A stretch of DNA of 64,000 nucleotides from Thamnaconus septentrionalis (GCA_009823395.1 CM020507.1:3495501-3559500); one strand, 5' to 3'; positions 48,346 through 58,342 are shown, counted from the first letter of the stretch. The notes: generated from the letters alone by a model not told the origin. Numbers and translations are program-made.

Positions 48346-48842
48346 TCGGCACCCATGAAAATGCTTCGTATCCAGCCACCACACTTGCTTGGAACTAACC
48401 ACAGAGGAATCGATATGAAGTTGTTATTTTTGAAAAGTGTGTTTGGGGGGAAAATAGACGAAACTGTGGCCAGTTTTTCAAGCATGATTGGGGAAACAAT
48501 GACAGAGTGCGCCAGCTCTTCCTGTCCGCAGGAGCTTGTATCTCGCTGCAGCCCCATCGGTCGGCAGCCTGTTTTCTCGCTTTGGAAGGTAGGAAAGCGC
48601 CTCAAGCAGATTGCTTCAAGTTTTCTGTCAGCAGCGACTTGGTGACAGCCGTGGGACCGTGATATTTTATTTGATTATTTATTTTTTTGGATGTTGTTTT
48701 TTCCTTTTTTTCCCCCTTCCTATTGGCTCTGCCCGCTTGAGAGCAGCCGTTTGTGCTCGGTGCACGGTGTTGAGGGAGCCCCGGCTGCACTTTACTGATA
48801 CACAACCGACGCTTTCAAGCCCAGACGCATCAAAGCGGCCCT

Positions 48843-48844
48843 GG

Positions 48845-48876
<32 letters not shown>
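48843..48876. repeat. (GGCA)8 tetranucleotide repeat
   Basis: Eight perfect units. Confidence 0.95.
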
Positions 48877-49917
48877 TTGTTGTCTCCTGGGACTGGCCGC
48901 CGCCGTGCAGGAGGATTTCAGCTTTCTGCAGAGTATTTTCACGGCCAAAGGTGTGCATGCTGTTAGCCGCCCCCATGACATTTCCTCCTCCGACAAAGGT
49001 GGACCTCACCTTGCTGCGCATTGCATTTAATTTGGGCAGCTAATTAGACAACAGGTTGGGTTGGAGTGTGGTGTGGAGAGTGGGTTGGGGGTGTGGGGGC
49101 TTCAGCTAGTCCTTCAAAAACCAGCTCATTACTCTTCCTTCCCACAGTGAAGATGCCAAAAGCTTCCCGTCTATCCGTCTCCATATTGCGTTGCAGCCAC
49201 CTGGTGCAGATTGTGGAGTCGCACTCATGGCTTAAACACATCTGTGCATCACTCACCTCTCAGCAGCAGCAGCCTATGGTGTTGTATTTCACTAGCAAAA
49301 TGGCTGGACTATAGTGACGTTGAATGGAATTTCTGGCAGATGCTTCGAAAACTCATCTCACATCCTGTGACAATCAACGGTTCCCTCCACCCAGGTGAGA
49401 TAAATAGCTTTGTTTGTTTGTTTGCTTGCAGCCCTTATCTTGAAAGCTGCTGGTAGAACGCTGAGCTACCTGTTATCAGACAACAATGGGTGGGAAGCAA
49501 GCAGGCACAAAACAGTCACTGAAGATCCGCACAACAAATTCATACGTCGATGGCTAACTTTCAGGGTTCCACGTTAGACACATTTTCAGATCTTTATCCT
49601 TCATCTCAAATGCGGGTAAACTGTACTTTGGTAAAATTTTCACGGTATTTCAAATAACTATTTCAAAAAAATAACCGCGGTCGGTTGCCGCTGGATGTGT
49701 GCAGTCATCTTTTCATCATCGGGATTTCAAGCTAAGGCATAATTGAAGTTTTATTTCGATATTACAAGTAGATGGCAACCCCGAAACACGCCTCTGAACT
49801 TTTGTACCAACCTTTGAAGACAAATGTGTGACATTTTGTCCTTTCTAGTCTCTCTCTGGCCTCCTCTACCTTTCCTGGAGGCCATACGGAGGTTCGTAGT
49901 GCAGGTATGATACAACT

Positions 49918-49931
49918 CTGCCATCTAGTGG
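49918..49931 (-). promoter_or_regulatory. CTCF-like motif upstream of atad1a
   Basis: The reverse complement CCACTAGATGGCAG matches the CTCF core. It sits about 60 bases before the candidate first exon of atad1a. Confidence 0.45.
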
Positions 49932-49979
49932 CACATGGGTATAAATAAAATTAACAGTTTATTATGTAGGAACGAACGC

Positions 49980-50092
49980 TGGAGATGAAGTGCTCGTTCC
50001 TACCCGGGTTGGAAAAGGTGGTGCACCAGCAGCAGTAGCAGAATCTCGACTGCTTTGATGACATATTCGTCGCATTTCCAAAGTCACCTGGG
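49980..50092 (+). other. atad1a: Candidate non-coding first exon of atad1a (5' end approximate)
   Basis: A consensus-like donor, CACCTGGG|gtaagtcagg, lies at 50092/50093. It pairs well with the strong acceptor ttgttccttcttcag at 50677-50691, 27 bases before the atad1a ATG. The 5' boundary is a guess and no TATA box is clear. A CTCF-like motif lies just upstream at 49918-49931. Confidence 0.5.
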
Positions 50093-50691
50093 GTAAGTCA
50101 GGTCGTTTTTTAGGTTGTTTTTTTTTTTTTGTCTTTCGAATGGTGTTGTCTTTATTTGCTGCGGCAAACAGAAGTGGCCGAAAGGTTTTTTATATTTACA
50201 AATGTGACTACGGTGATGTGACTTTTCGGTACTAGCTAACTGCAGCTGTACAAGCTTTAGCCCAGGGGTGTCAAACAAATACACAGTGGGCCAACATTGA
50301 TATTTATTGAAAAAAATAAAAATTCTTCCATTAGATATAACAGTCGATCTATTTATGGTGACCTGGCTTCAACCTGAATATGGAACAAGCAAAGCTTAAA
50401 ACGAGGCAATAAATAACTTAATATTGCGCACAACGCAAAATCCAATTTCAAATTGAAAAAAAAAGAATCATCAAAATAAATCAAATGTAAATATGCCACT
50501 TCTTTATTTGCAGCCCTCTGATTTAAATTTCAAAAGTAACCTTTTTCCAATAAATTCATACATATGTCGTAGTGAGCGTTTGCCCACTGTCTTTAAGTGA
50601 TCTCTCACGTTTGTCCTGCATTTTAGATTTATTCCATTAATATTCTTCTTGCCACTGTCGCCAAATTTCTGTTTTCTTGTTCCTTCTTCAG
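50093..50691 (+). other. atad1a: Candidate first intron of atad1a, includes a repeat fragment
   Basis: It runs from gtaagt to ttcttcag. The stretch from about 50268 (ggggtgtcaaac...gtgggcc) onward looks like the end of an interspersed element common in fish. This is inferred from general resemblance only. Confidence 0.45.
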
Positions 50692-50718
50692 CCAATGGAC
50701 TGACATCAGCCGGTTGGG
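50692..50718 (+). other. atad1a: atad1a 5' UTR with a minimal upstream ORF
   Basis: The sequence between the candidate acceptor and the main ATG contains ATG GAC TGA at 50695-50703, a two-codon upstream ORF ending 15 bases before the main start. Confidence 0.5.
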
Positions 50719-50892
50719 ATGGTGTTCAAAGATCTCCCCAGAGACGCCCTCATACGGCCCCTGACCAGGAATGAAGTGGTTGGCCTCCTGCTTCGCTTGA
50801 CCATATTTGGTGCCGCCACATATTACAGCATCAAATGGGTCGTAGATGCTTTGGATCCCACATTGGCCAGGAAAAAACAGGCCATGAAAAGG
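50719..50892 (+). CDS. atad1a: atad1a first coding exon (membrane helix)
   Basis: ATG at 50719 in GGGATGG context starts [20 protein letters not shown]. The hydrophobic segment [19 protein letters not shown] is the predicted membrane anchor. The donor is AAAAGG|gtacac. It encodes 58 residues and is phase 0 at the end. This start agrees with the Atad1a N-terminus. Confidence 0.93.
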
Positions 50893-53800
50893 GTACACTG
50901 GCCAAAAAGCGGAACATGTCGTTGCCTTATTTGGAGTGACTGAAATGTCTTAGCTGCTTATCTTCACTCCCCAGGCCGAACAGATGATGAAGAGGATCGG
51001 CGTGGAAGGAGTCAAGCTCACAGAGTACGAGATGAACATCGCGTCTCACCTCGTCGATCCACTGTCCATGAGGGTAACCAGTCGGTCTCATTGGTTTTTC
51101 CACTTGACTTTTAAGTTGACTTGTAAAACCCTCTGCTGGTCTGCCTTGCTTCTCTGCAGGTGACCTGGAGGGATATAGCCGGTCTGGACGAGGTCATAGA
51201 TGAGCTGCAGAACACCGTCATCCTCCCTTTTCAGAAAAGACATCTTCTAGCTGGATCAAAACTCTTCCAGCCCCCTAAAGGTACCACAGCAGCTCACCCA
51301 AACCAAATTCATTCTTATGGAATCAACCTTTGTGTTCTTTTTGGTTTATTCTAACATATACAACACACACATGTTAAATCAAACTCTCTTACATTTCCTG
51401 GTACGGTTTTGTCCTCGCAGGTGTGCTGCTGTTCGGTCCTCCAGGATGCGGGAAGACGATGATCGCCAAGGCAACAGCTAAAGCCTCAGGCTGCAAGTTC
51501 ATCAACCTGCAGGCCTCCACGCTGACTGACATGTGGTACGGCGAGTCGCAGAAGCTGACGGCCGCCGTCTTCTCACTGGCGGACAAAATTCAACCTTGCA
51601 TCATCTTCATCGACGAGATCGGTGAGGTTGTGATGGAAGTGATGAGTTTTTAGAGATGAAAGTGTCAAACAGGCTGAGATCCGAGTCTGTGTGCAGTCTG
51701 AACACTGTCCGAGTGTTTATACTGAACCATATATAACTCATTTCAGAATTTTCAAGACTCAAAAGCCAAAATTATAAAAGTGCTCTTTTGTTTTTTAAGA
51801 ATTCCCAAATTTTGGACCTGAGTGAAAAGAAAATACTTTGCTTTGTAATTGTTTTTATTTTGAAGTTCCCAGCCGTTAAAACCATTAATACATTTAAATG
51901 TTTTGTTTCTGTAAATTTAGCACACATTCAATTTCATTGCTCCTCCTCTTCACTTGCAACCCATTCTTTACAAGCTTAATTTAAATTGATATCTTGTTGT
52001 TGCAACGGTTCTTAAATCATAAGGGGTTCTGAAATATTAACCTCTAGAGAATTGCTCTGATCTCTGACAACCACAGCTGCATCTTCAAAGTCAATCGCCT
52101 TGGCTGCGTGTTCATCGGTAGATCCAGGTCGTTCAGCCTCCCTCAGTGAGTGTCGTCAGTCGCTCTCAGCTCGCTGTGCTCTCGTGTTTTCAGAGTCCTT
52201 CCTGAGGAACCGCTCCAGTCTGGACCACGAGGCCACAGCCATGATGAAGGCCCAGTTCATGAGTCTGTGGGACGGCCTGGACACGTCTTCAACTACCCAG
52301 GTAGTAGTTTGTGTTTATATAGCACATTCAACACAGCCATGGTTTACCAAAGTGCAAAATAAAGGATAAAGGTAGTTGACAGGCGAGCTCTCTTGTATCT
52401 GATAATTGTCCACTGAAGGGAACGTAGCTTTTCCGCTCTCTACAGAGGTGTGATTCAGAATATCAAGTGTTGATTAATACTTGATTAATCAGCAGCGGCT
52501 CTATCACAAGGTTGATGAAACAGCCGATTAATGTGGGGGGAGATCATCTTCAAGCATGAGTGGTAAAACTGACTGATAATGAAAATGGAATTCAAGTCAA
52601 GTCTCATATTTGACAGTTTGAAGGTGTGGATGTGATTCCAGGTGATGGTGATGGGAGCCACTAACAGGCCGCAGGACATGGACCCGGCCATCCTGCGCAG
52701 GATGCCTGCAACTTTTCACATTGGCCTGCCAGTGAGACGCACACGCTGGCACACACACACACACACACACACAGAGTGTTCCACCTAAAATATTTGACAC
52801 TGTTATCTGTAAAAATCTGAAGTGAAAGTTATTCATTTCAAAAATAAATAAATAAATAAATAAATATGGAGACGAGTTGTGACAGCGCAACATTTGTCTC
52901 CATTGAACCTTTTGTGTGTCGAACCGCAGCCCAGCGCAGTAAACTGGCCTTCATCGCGTCAGATACACAATAACAGTAATCGCTGTCTTCAAGGCGTTCG
53001 CACTGTCAGTCTGAGACAAACTGCAGCCGGACGAGTGAGGTGCTTTTTTTTTTGTTTTGTTTTTACTTAAACTTTTCTTGTCTGGTTTCAGAGCACACGG
53101 CAGAGACACGACATCCTGAAGCTGATTTTAGCAGGAGAAAATGTAAGATTTCCTTTGGTTCGTAATGTTGTTTGGCCATGTGACATCTGTTTCTACTGCC
53201 TCATCTCCACAAGCTCGTAAAGCTTCAGGTCGCGCTTGCCATTCTTTAATAACTCGCTTTTTACAAAGAAGCTTTGAGGGATGAGTGAAAATGTCGTCTG
53301 GTTTCACCGCGTTACGATATTTCTGCTATTGATGCACAGCAGGCGAAAATTCAGACAAATCTTGACGTGCTGTCTCGCTTTTTAAAATGTGCACAGCTGA
53401 GCAACGCCATCAATATGAAGGAGATCGCCGACAAGACGGAGGGTTACTCTGGCAGCGACCTGAAGGAGCTGTGCCGCGACGCCGCCATATACCGAGTGCG
53501 GGATTACGTCCGCAAGGAGCAGATGAGGAGCATCGCTCTGCAGCTGGGCGACGGCCTGGAGGAGGAGAGGTATGAGTCACAGCGCCAAGCAGCCAGCACA
53601 TCTTTTGTATTTTGTTGTTTTTTTTTCTTAAAGGCCTCTGTGTGCGCGCGTGTGTGTGACGGAAAAACATAATAGGGCGCTGTCAGAAGGTCTTGTTGAC
53701 ATCTTGTGTTTTTTTTTATATAGAAAGAGGCCCTTTAATGTCTGATCGGTGCGTCGCTCCTTCTGCTAGCTGTTGCTTAGCGACTGTTTCAACCCCTCGT

Positions 53801-54573
53801 GAAGAAAAAAAAAAAGATGCTGTGAACGTAGAAAGGAAGCAACATTTCACAAACTCTGACTCCGGCTGTGGCGCTCGCTGGCTGGCTGGCTGGCTCGCAC
53901 GGCGGAGGCGAGTTCGTCCACAGCAGACGCCTGGTCTTCATGTCAAGTCGTACGAGGAGGCAGATCAGTGCCAGCGTAAAGGACATCTCACACAGCCACT
54001 TGCCTTCGAAAGCCGGGTCGCAACACAGCGCAGAATCTGATTTTTCTGATTTTTCTGTTTCCTCTGCTTGCCCCTTTTTTTTCAGAAGATTTTTGCCAAC
54101 ACCTGTAATTCTTGAAATGAGCCCTTTGTGATGTCATGCAGGGCCCTGGTGGTTTTGGCTGAGACCACCTCCTTCCAAACATGTAGAAGGTCCAACAAAA
54201 GGGTCCATTTTAGCTGGTGGCTACAAACAGAGGGTTAAACATGCTGTTTTTGGAACTACGGTCCATCCATCTGCTGCTGCTCCGGCCCCTCTGTCACATT
54301 TTCAAACCCATTGTGGCTCCACCAGTCAAAATGTTTTCCCACCCCTGACTTGGACCGTTGTTCCACCCCCAGCGCAGTTGCTCCAAGAGTTGAGGTTCTG
54401 TGTGTGACCTCTGACCTCTGACCTCTGACCTCCTGCTCACCAGGCCAGTGGACGAGGAGCGGCTTCGACCCATCACCCAGCTGGACCTGCTGTTCGGCCT
54501 GGACAAGATGAACGAGTCCAAGCAGGCCACCACGCTCATGTTGCCCAGCGTGGCCGAGGTTCCGCTGGACTAA
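50719..54573 (+). CDS. atad1a: Outer mitochondrial transmembrane helix translocase Atad1a (Msp1 family), 9 coding exons, 381 aa
   Basis: Msp1/ATAD1 is a hexameric AAA ATPase in the outer mitochondrial and peroxisomal membrane that pulls mislocalised tail-anchored proteins out of the bilayer. Exons are 50719-50892, 50975-51073, 51160-51280, 51421-51621, 52194-52300, 52642-52731, 53092-53142, 53397-53569 and 54444-54573, and the joined frame is open. Residues 20-38 form the N-terminal membrane helix. Walker A GPPGCGKT is 137-144 and the pore-loop aromatics are W170-Y171. Walker B IIFIDE is 192-197, the GATNRP region 239-244 and the tandem Arg of LRRM 253-254. The start [15 protein letters not shown] and the end LLFGLDKM...EVPLD match fish Atad1a rather than Atad1b or mammalian ATAD1, and the length matches about 380 aa. 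Oddities are Met169 where the family has Lys (KWYGES) and Glu199 where it has Asp (IDEID). Paralog assignment is from memory. Confidence 0.93.
50975..51073 (+). CDS. atad1a: atad1a coding exon 2
   Basis: The acceptor is cactccccag and the donor is ATGAGG|gtaacc. It encodes 33 residues, [20 protein letters not shown] through LVDPLSMR, the linker between the membrane helix and the AAA domain. Confidence 0.93.
51160..51280 (+). CDS. atad1a: atad1a coding exon 3
   Basis: The acceptor is gcttctctgcag and the donor is CTAAAG|gtacca. It encodes 40 residues plus one base, [17 protein letters not shown] through LFQPPK. This is the start of the AAA domain, with the nucleotide-contacting DIAGLDE segment. 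Confidence 0.93.
51421..51621 (+). CDS. atad1a: atad1a coding exon 4 (Walker A, pore loop, Walker B)
   Basis: The acceptor is gtcctcgcag and the donor is GAGATCG|gtgagg. It carries GPPGCGKT, the pore-loop segment [11 protein letters not shown] and the Walker B IIFIDE. The ATG codon at residue 169 replaces the family Lys codon AAG by a single base. The other catalytic residues are intact. Confidence 0.93.
51622..52193 (+). other. atad1a: atad1a intron 4
   Basis: 572 bases of A/T-rich sequence. No exon, repeat or RNA gene was recognised. Confidence 0.85.
52194..52300 (+). CDS. atad1a: atad1a coding exon 5
   Basis: The acceptor is tcgtgttttcag and the donor is ACCCAG|gtagta. The joined codon across the intron is G|AG, giving Glu199 (IDEIE) where the family has Asp. 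A second AG two bases downstream would break the frame. It continues [18 protein letters not shown] to TSSTTQ. Confidence 0.9.
52301..52641 (+). other. atad1a: atad1a intron 5
   Basis: 341 bases; nothing specific was seen. Confidence 0.85.
52642..52731 (+). CDS. atad1a: atad1a coding exon 6 (sensor 1, arginine fingers)
   Basis: The acceptor is gtgattccag and the donor is CTGCCA|gtgaga. It encodes 30 residues, [14 protein letters not shown] through ATFHIGLP, including the sensor-1 Asn in GATNRP and the Arg pair in LRRMP expected to act on the neighbouring subunit's ATP. Confidence 0.93.
52732..53091 (+). other. atad1a: atad1a intron 6 with (CA)n and (AAAT)n
   Basis: Contains a (CA)n at 52750-52773 right after the donor, and AAAT repeats at 52839-52866. 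Confidence 0.85.
52750..52773. repeat. (CA)12 microsatellite in an atad1a intron
   Basis: Uninterrupted CA run 19 bases after the exon 6 donor. Confidence 0.95.
53092..53142 (+). CDS. atad1a: atad1a coding exon 7
   Basis: The acceptor is tctggtttcag and the donor is GAAAAT|gtaaga. It encodes 17 residues, [17 protein letters not shown], from the start of the C-terminal lid region. Confidence 0.9.
53397..53569 (+). CDS. atad1a: atad1a coding exon 8 (AAA lid)
   Basis: The acceptor is aatgtgcacag and the donor is GAGGAGAG|gtatga. It encodes 57 residues plus two bases, [19 protein letters not shown] through DGLEEE. The [15 protein letters not shown] stretch is the conserved lid helix region of the Msp1 family. 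Confidence 0.93.
54115..54256 (+). repeat. Degraded copy of the GATGTCA/GGCTGCAAACA repeat in the atad1a intron
   Basis: CCCTTTGTGATGTCATGCAG begins it and GGCTACAAACAGAGGGTTAA near 54220 ends it. Spacing is shorter than in the copy at 60550-60900. Confidence 0.5.
54405..54432 (+). repeat. Four tandem TGACCTC units upstream of an acceptor
   Basis: Perfect 7-base units at 54405-54411, 54412-54418, 54419-54425 and 54426-54432, ending 11 bases before the last atad1a exon. The units form part of the pyrimidine-rich acceptor tract. They also repeat the nuclear receptor half-site TGACCT with one-base spacing (DR1 geometry). Confidence 0.75.
54444..54573 (+). CDS. atad1a: atad1a terminal coding exon
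   Basis: The acceptor is cctgctcaccag, preceded by four TGACCTC units. The joined codon AG|G gives Arg339. It encodes [20 protein letters not shown] through SVAEVPLD and ends at TAA, 54571-54573. The C-terminal EVPLD is characteristic of Atad1a. Confidence 0.93.
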
Positions 54574-55529
54574 CCCACGCTGCCACCCAGTGGCCGCAGT
54601 GGTTCACGGCGAGTCAAACGGACGTCGGTTCAGGGCGCGGAGCTGGAGCCGAGGGTCACGACGCCCGGCCGATGGATTTTATTTCATGTGAGTTTATGTT
54701 TCCTAGCGGGAGATTGTTGTGAGCATGCTCATTTCCAGCACTCGCCTGCGTGAAGTGCACATTTCTTACATCCTCTGCAAAGTCGTGTTTCTGCGAGGAG
54801 CGGCTCTCTTGAAGTTTCAAGGTTCCCCTGTGGGAGTCGTGGAGGGGTTGGAGGCGAGCCGCGCCAATCTGTTGCAGCGAGTAAATTCTAAAAATGGAGA
54901 AAGAAAGTAGCCGTGACTCATGATTCATGACTCATTTTAGAAATCTGAACTGCAGAGCCGTCAATTCCTTCAACCTCCCCTGTTAAGAAAAAAAACCCTC
55001 AAGATTTTTAAAGACAAATGTAATATATTCTCTGAATTCACCTCCGCATGATAACTTGATCTGGGCTTATTCCTGTCACGACAGTGCGGCCGTTTAAAGG
55101 GGCAATAAGTGATTTATATTTTTTTTTTTTATCACCACTAGAGTGCGCCGTCTTGTGAATGTGGCCTGAACGGGCTGGAGATGCTAACTATGGATACAAC
55201 CCTAAATTCAGAGGGTCACCTTCAAGCCAGGTCGCATAACTCTTGTTACCGTTGTTGCGTTTCCAAGAGGAGCGCTCACAGTGACCACCTGCCTCCTGCA
55301 CAGAATTCTGTTTGTTTAGTTATATTCAATCGTGGCTGCAGGAGCAGGTGGTACCAGCCCACTGGCCAGATGTGTGCAGGAGCAGGATGTACTGGAAGCG
55401 AAGATCTGCGGACGACCTGGAGGAGGCCAGTTAAACTGAAATATCACCACGTCAGTGAAGGAGCTCCAGCTCATCTTACTGTCGAAGCAAAACCAACCCA
55501 GTTTCCTCAACTTCACCCTTCTACACTAA

Positions 55530-55535
55530 AATAAA
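55530..55535 (+). terminator. atad1a poly(A) signal, proximal candidate
   Basis: AATAAA, followed by an A-run and then TTGTGG and TTGTGT-like GT-rich sequence. Confidence 0.4.
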
Positions 55536-56642
55536 AAAAAAATTGTGGACCGCTTGTGTATTTTAGCAGAGTTCTGTGTTGACTGCAGGTCCGTCACTGA
55601 TGGTTGTCCCCTTGGAAATGCGACATGACAACAAGATCTGGTCACGGTCGGTCCGGTTTTTGTAAACGAGAGGGTAGAGTGGCTGGAAACCAAGAGAGAG
55701 GCCATGTGATGTGAAGAAATAACATCACTAGAGCTTCACATAGCAGCTTTTTATGACGTTAAATCTGACAAAGATGAAAATCACGTATTTCCTCTTCCAG
55801 TCTTTTTTTTTTCATGATCAGGAATTACATATTTATCCTATGACAGCTCATTTTTACGTACAGACGTAAGACGCATGGATTGGCTTTAAATTATTTTATT
55901 TATTTTTTTTTACTGTTTGATTGTGCATCTGTGTCCAAGTATGAGTTTACCCTTTTCACTCTTGCTGTGTATTTTGTAGTGCACTGAGTTACAGCTCCCA
56001 GGGAGTCCAGGTTCTGAATCTTTCTGTTGAAATGACTGTTGAAAACTACAACTTTGAACATTCGCTGTTAGAAATGCACTTTTTCTATGTAAATGTTACA
56101 AAGCGATGAGGTCAAACTGTGCATGCAGCGGTGAGGTTGCTTTACGGACTTCGTAACATTACACCAGTTGTTGCAGTCAGAACCTGTAACCTGTTGGACG
56201 GTCGCTGCAGTGATACAAAAAAAACAACACATTTCGATGCATCTTAGTTAGTTTGCATGTGTGTAACAGTGAAAGGGGGAGGGGACTGTTTCACTGAAGC
56301 AGTGACCAATGAAGTGCCACTTCACATCCGTCTTTCCATCATTACAGCTTAGTTTTTACTGTAACACTTTGAAACATTTTTTTTTTTAAAGTGAACATGT
56401 CATCGATGTGTTGGCCATCAATCAATCGAGCTCCTGCCTCTGCAGCCTGCACATCAGGGACTCCTCTGTCGGTCGGTCGCCGAGGGCCGAAGCTGCTGCC
56501 GTCACATTTCTACCTTCTCTCTGTGAAAAGAGCCTCATTACTTCCCACACGGTCCCAGCATGTGTTCTCAGATCTGTTCGTTGCTCTCCGGCGGACCCTC
56601 GTCCCACGCGTGTCTGAACAAGGCGGGTATGGCAGCTTGCGA

Positions 56643-56657
56643 CCACCAGGGGGCACT
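56643..56657 (+). promoter_or_regulatory. CTCF-like motif in the atad1a 3' UTR
   Basis: CCACCAGGGGGCACT fits the CTCF core CCASYAGRKGGCRS at every position. Confidence 0.5.
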
Positions 56658-56947
56658 GCGGCATCATACGCAAGAGAGCAGCTTCGTCGAGTGTTTTTTT
56701 TTTTTTAATGCCTCTTCATTTGAGCACCTGAGATGAAGGATAAATGTAGTGATAATATTAATAATGATGATGATGTCACCATGACAGTCGGCGTGTTTCT
56801 TTCTGTGTTCTCTGAAGCTTTGACAGATTTTGAGTCAATGTCTCTTCACAGAGCTTGTAATGCCATTTCCACAGTGTGAAATCAATGCAGCTTCCTCTTA
56901 GTGTGTATCTGTTTAATGTGTCGATGTGTCTGTTTCCCCTTATATTT

Positions 56948-56953
56948 ATTAAA
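56948..56953 (+). terminator. atad1a poly(A) signal, distal candidate
   Basis: ATTAAA, the commonest variant hexamer, with a GTTTCCGGTCTTG-type G/T-rich stretch about 25 bases downstream. Confidence 0.4.
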
Positions 56954-57318
56954 TGAAACTAAACTACACATTCAAGTTTCCGGTCTTGATTTCAGCCTAT
57001 TCAACGTTTCTGTGCCACAACATCATGACGCGTGCGTCTCTTTATTTCACATCAGACAGTAAATCAGATTAACTGTCTCGCCCATCACGACTCTTGTGTG
57101 TTCAAGGTTACATTTACACACCATCTGATCCCTTTCGTCCCAAGTGACTCGGATCTGATTATGAACGGCACAAATCGCTTTAAATCCAGTCTTTGTGATG
57201 GGATGTGGTCTCGACGGCAACAGGATTATTTCAGCCTTCGTCACTCGCAAGAACAAAAGGAATTTCCCATCTTCCATCACCTGTCCCGCTGCGTTAACGG
57301 GTTGACGTATGATTGTTT

Positions 57319-57380
57319 CACCACTAGGTGTCGTCAACCAAAACAAACTAACTCCCTGCAGGTTGTCAACAGCCTCGGGT
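57319..57380 (+). repeat. Second copy of the CCACTAG/CTGCAGGTTGTC repeat
   Basis: CCACTAGGTGTCG, CCAAAACAAACTAACTCCCT, GCAGGTTGTCAACAGCCTC in the same order and spacing as at 26372. Confidence 0.55.
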
Positions 57381-58303
57381 GCAGCAGCACTGAGCAATGC
57401 AACGGCAGTAGGTAGTAACACCTTTAAAGGCTCCATCCCTGTTTTGCGGACAACATCAAGTCGAGATTATTGCAGCCAGAGGCTGGCGCTCTTTTTTTTT
57501 TCTCTCTCTCTCGTGTAAAACTACGGGTTTGGCTCCCATAAGCTGTGCGAGACTATATTTGGACGTGAAGAGGCCAGAGGCAAAAAAAAAATGCACGTCG
57601 ATTGACGAAGCTATTGATGAGTTATTCATGATGCGTGAGTCAGAGTCTCCACCTCCGTCCTGCGGCCGATGTGCGTTAAAAAGGGCTGAAGATGTCAAAG
57701 GCTTCCTGCCGAGAGGCAGCCGGAGCCCCTGTCGCGTGGCCCCGGCGCTCCGCTGGGGCCCCCGGTCCCGCTGCAGCTCTGACAGGACCCGCCTGTTTTT
57801 TCCTTTGTTTTTCCATTAGACGAGCGGCGTGGCGGAGAGTGTTTAATGGTCTCGGCTCGGCTCCGTGACGGCCCCTCCCTGAAAGCCTCGAATCTCTCCG
57901 GCGGGATCGAGCAGATCGCCGGAGTTCGCTATTCCTCCCTCCCGTCGTTCTCCATGTGACGTCCCGATCGCCCCGCCGACCTCCAGGAGTCATTAAAAAA
58001 ACATGGCGTGTGGCCCTGAGCACCTTCTGGCTCCGCATCTCGAGAGGGGATCGCTCGGGAAAATGCTGGTTTCAGGGTGGTGGTGGGAGGTGGGGGGATT
58101 GCATCACGCAGCCGTGCGTGTCACCGTCGCGCTTCTCAGCAGCACATGGGAACCTTTTAGTTCCTGGAGAAGGAAGGAGGCGCCGCTAAGAGCCTCCAGC
58201 CGTCCCGGTGGACGAGCTCTCAGTGGGAGGAGGTGAAAGGTCTCCTCGTTCTTGTCTCCTCCTAAACACCTCGGAAGCACCAACGAGGCATTGCATCTCG
58301 CCG

Positions 58304-58342
58304 CAGGCTGCAAACAGAGGGCTAAATATGTTGTTTTCTACA
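58304..58342 (+). repeat. Fragment of the GGCTGCAAACA repeat tail
   Basis: GGCTGCAAACAGAGGGCTAA then ATATGTTGTTTTCT. This is the closest match to the tail at 60863. Confidence 0.6.

Larger units (their letters stand above)
42917..49917. other. Intergenic, no gene recognised
   Basis: Includes hAT-like non-coding remnants near 42970-43010, repeat fragments near 45390 and 46871, and a CpG-rich patch at 46200-46600 open in several frames. No exon was recognised. Confidence 0.6.
53570..54443 (+). other. atad1a: atad1a last intron with a dispersed repeat copy
   Basis: The largest coding-region intron. It holds a CTGG tandem run at 53877-53894, a degraded copy of a dispersed repeat at about 54115-54256 and a TGACCTC tandem at its 3' end. 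Confidence 0.8.
54574..56970 (+). other. atad1a: atad1a 3' UTR (end approximate)
   Basis: There is no coding signal after the stop. Poly(A) candidates are AATAAA at 55530-55535 and ATTAAA at 56948-56953. Open frames at 55181-55534 and 56391-56708 have no recognisable family. A strong CTCF-like motif lies at 56643-56657. The distal end is inferred from the ATTAAA only. Confidence 0.45.

Noticed and set aside
52839..52866. AATAAA hexamers inside atad1a as an early poly(A) site
   Set aside because: They are part of an (AAAT)n repeat in an intron and later exons are intact.
54880..54960. Second AAA-type exon after the atad1a stop
   Set aside because: The Atad1a C-terminus EVPLD and the TAA end the protein at the expected length, and nothing downstream extends it.
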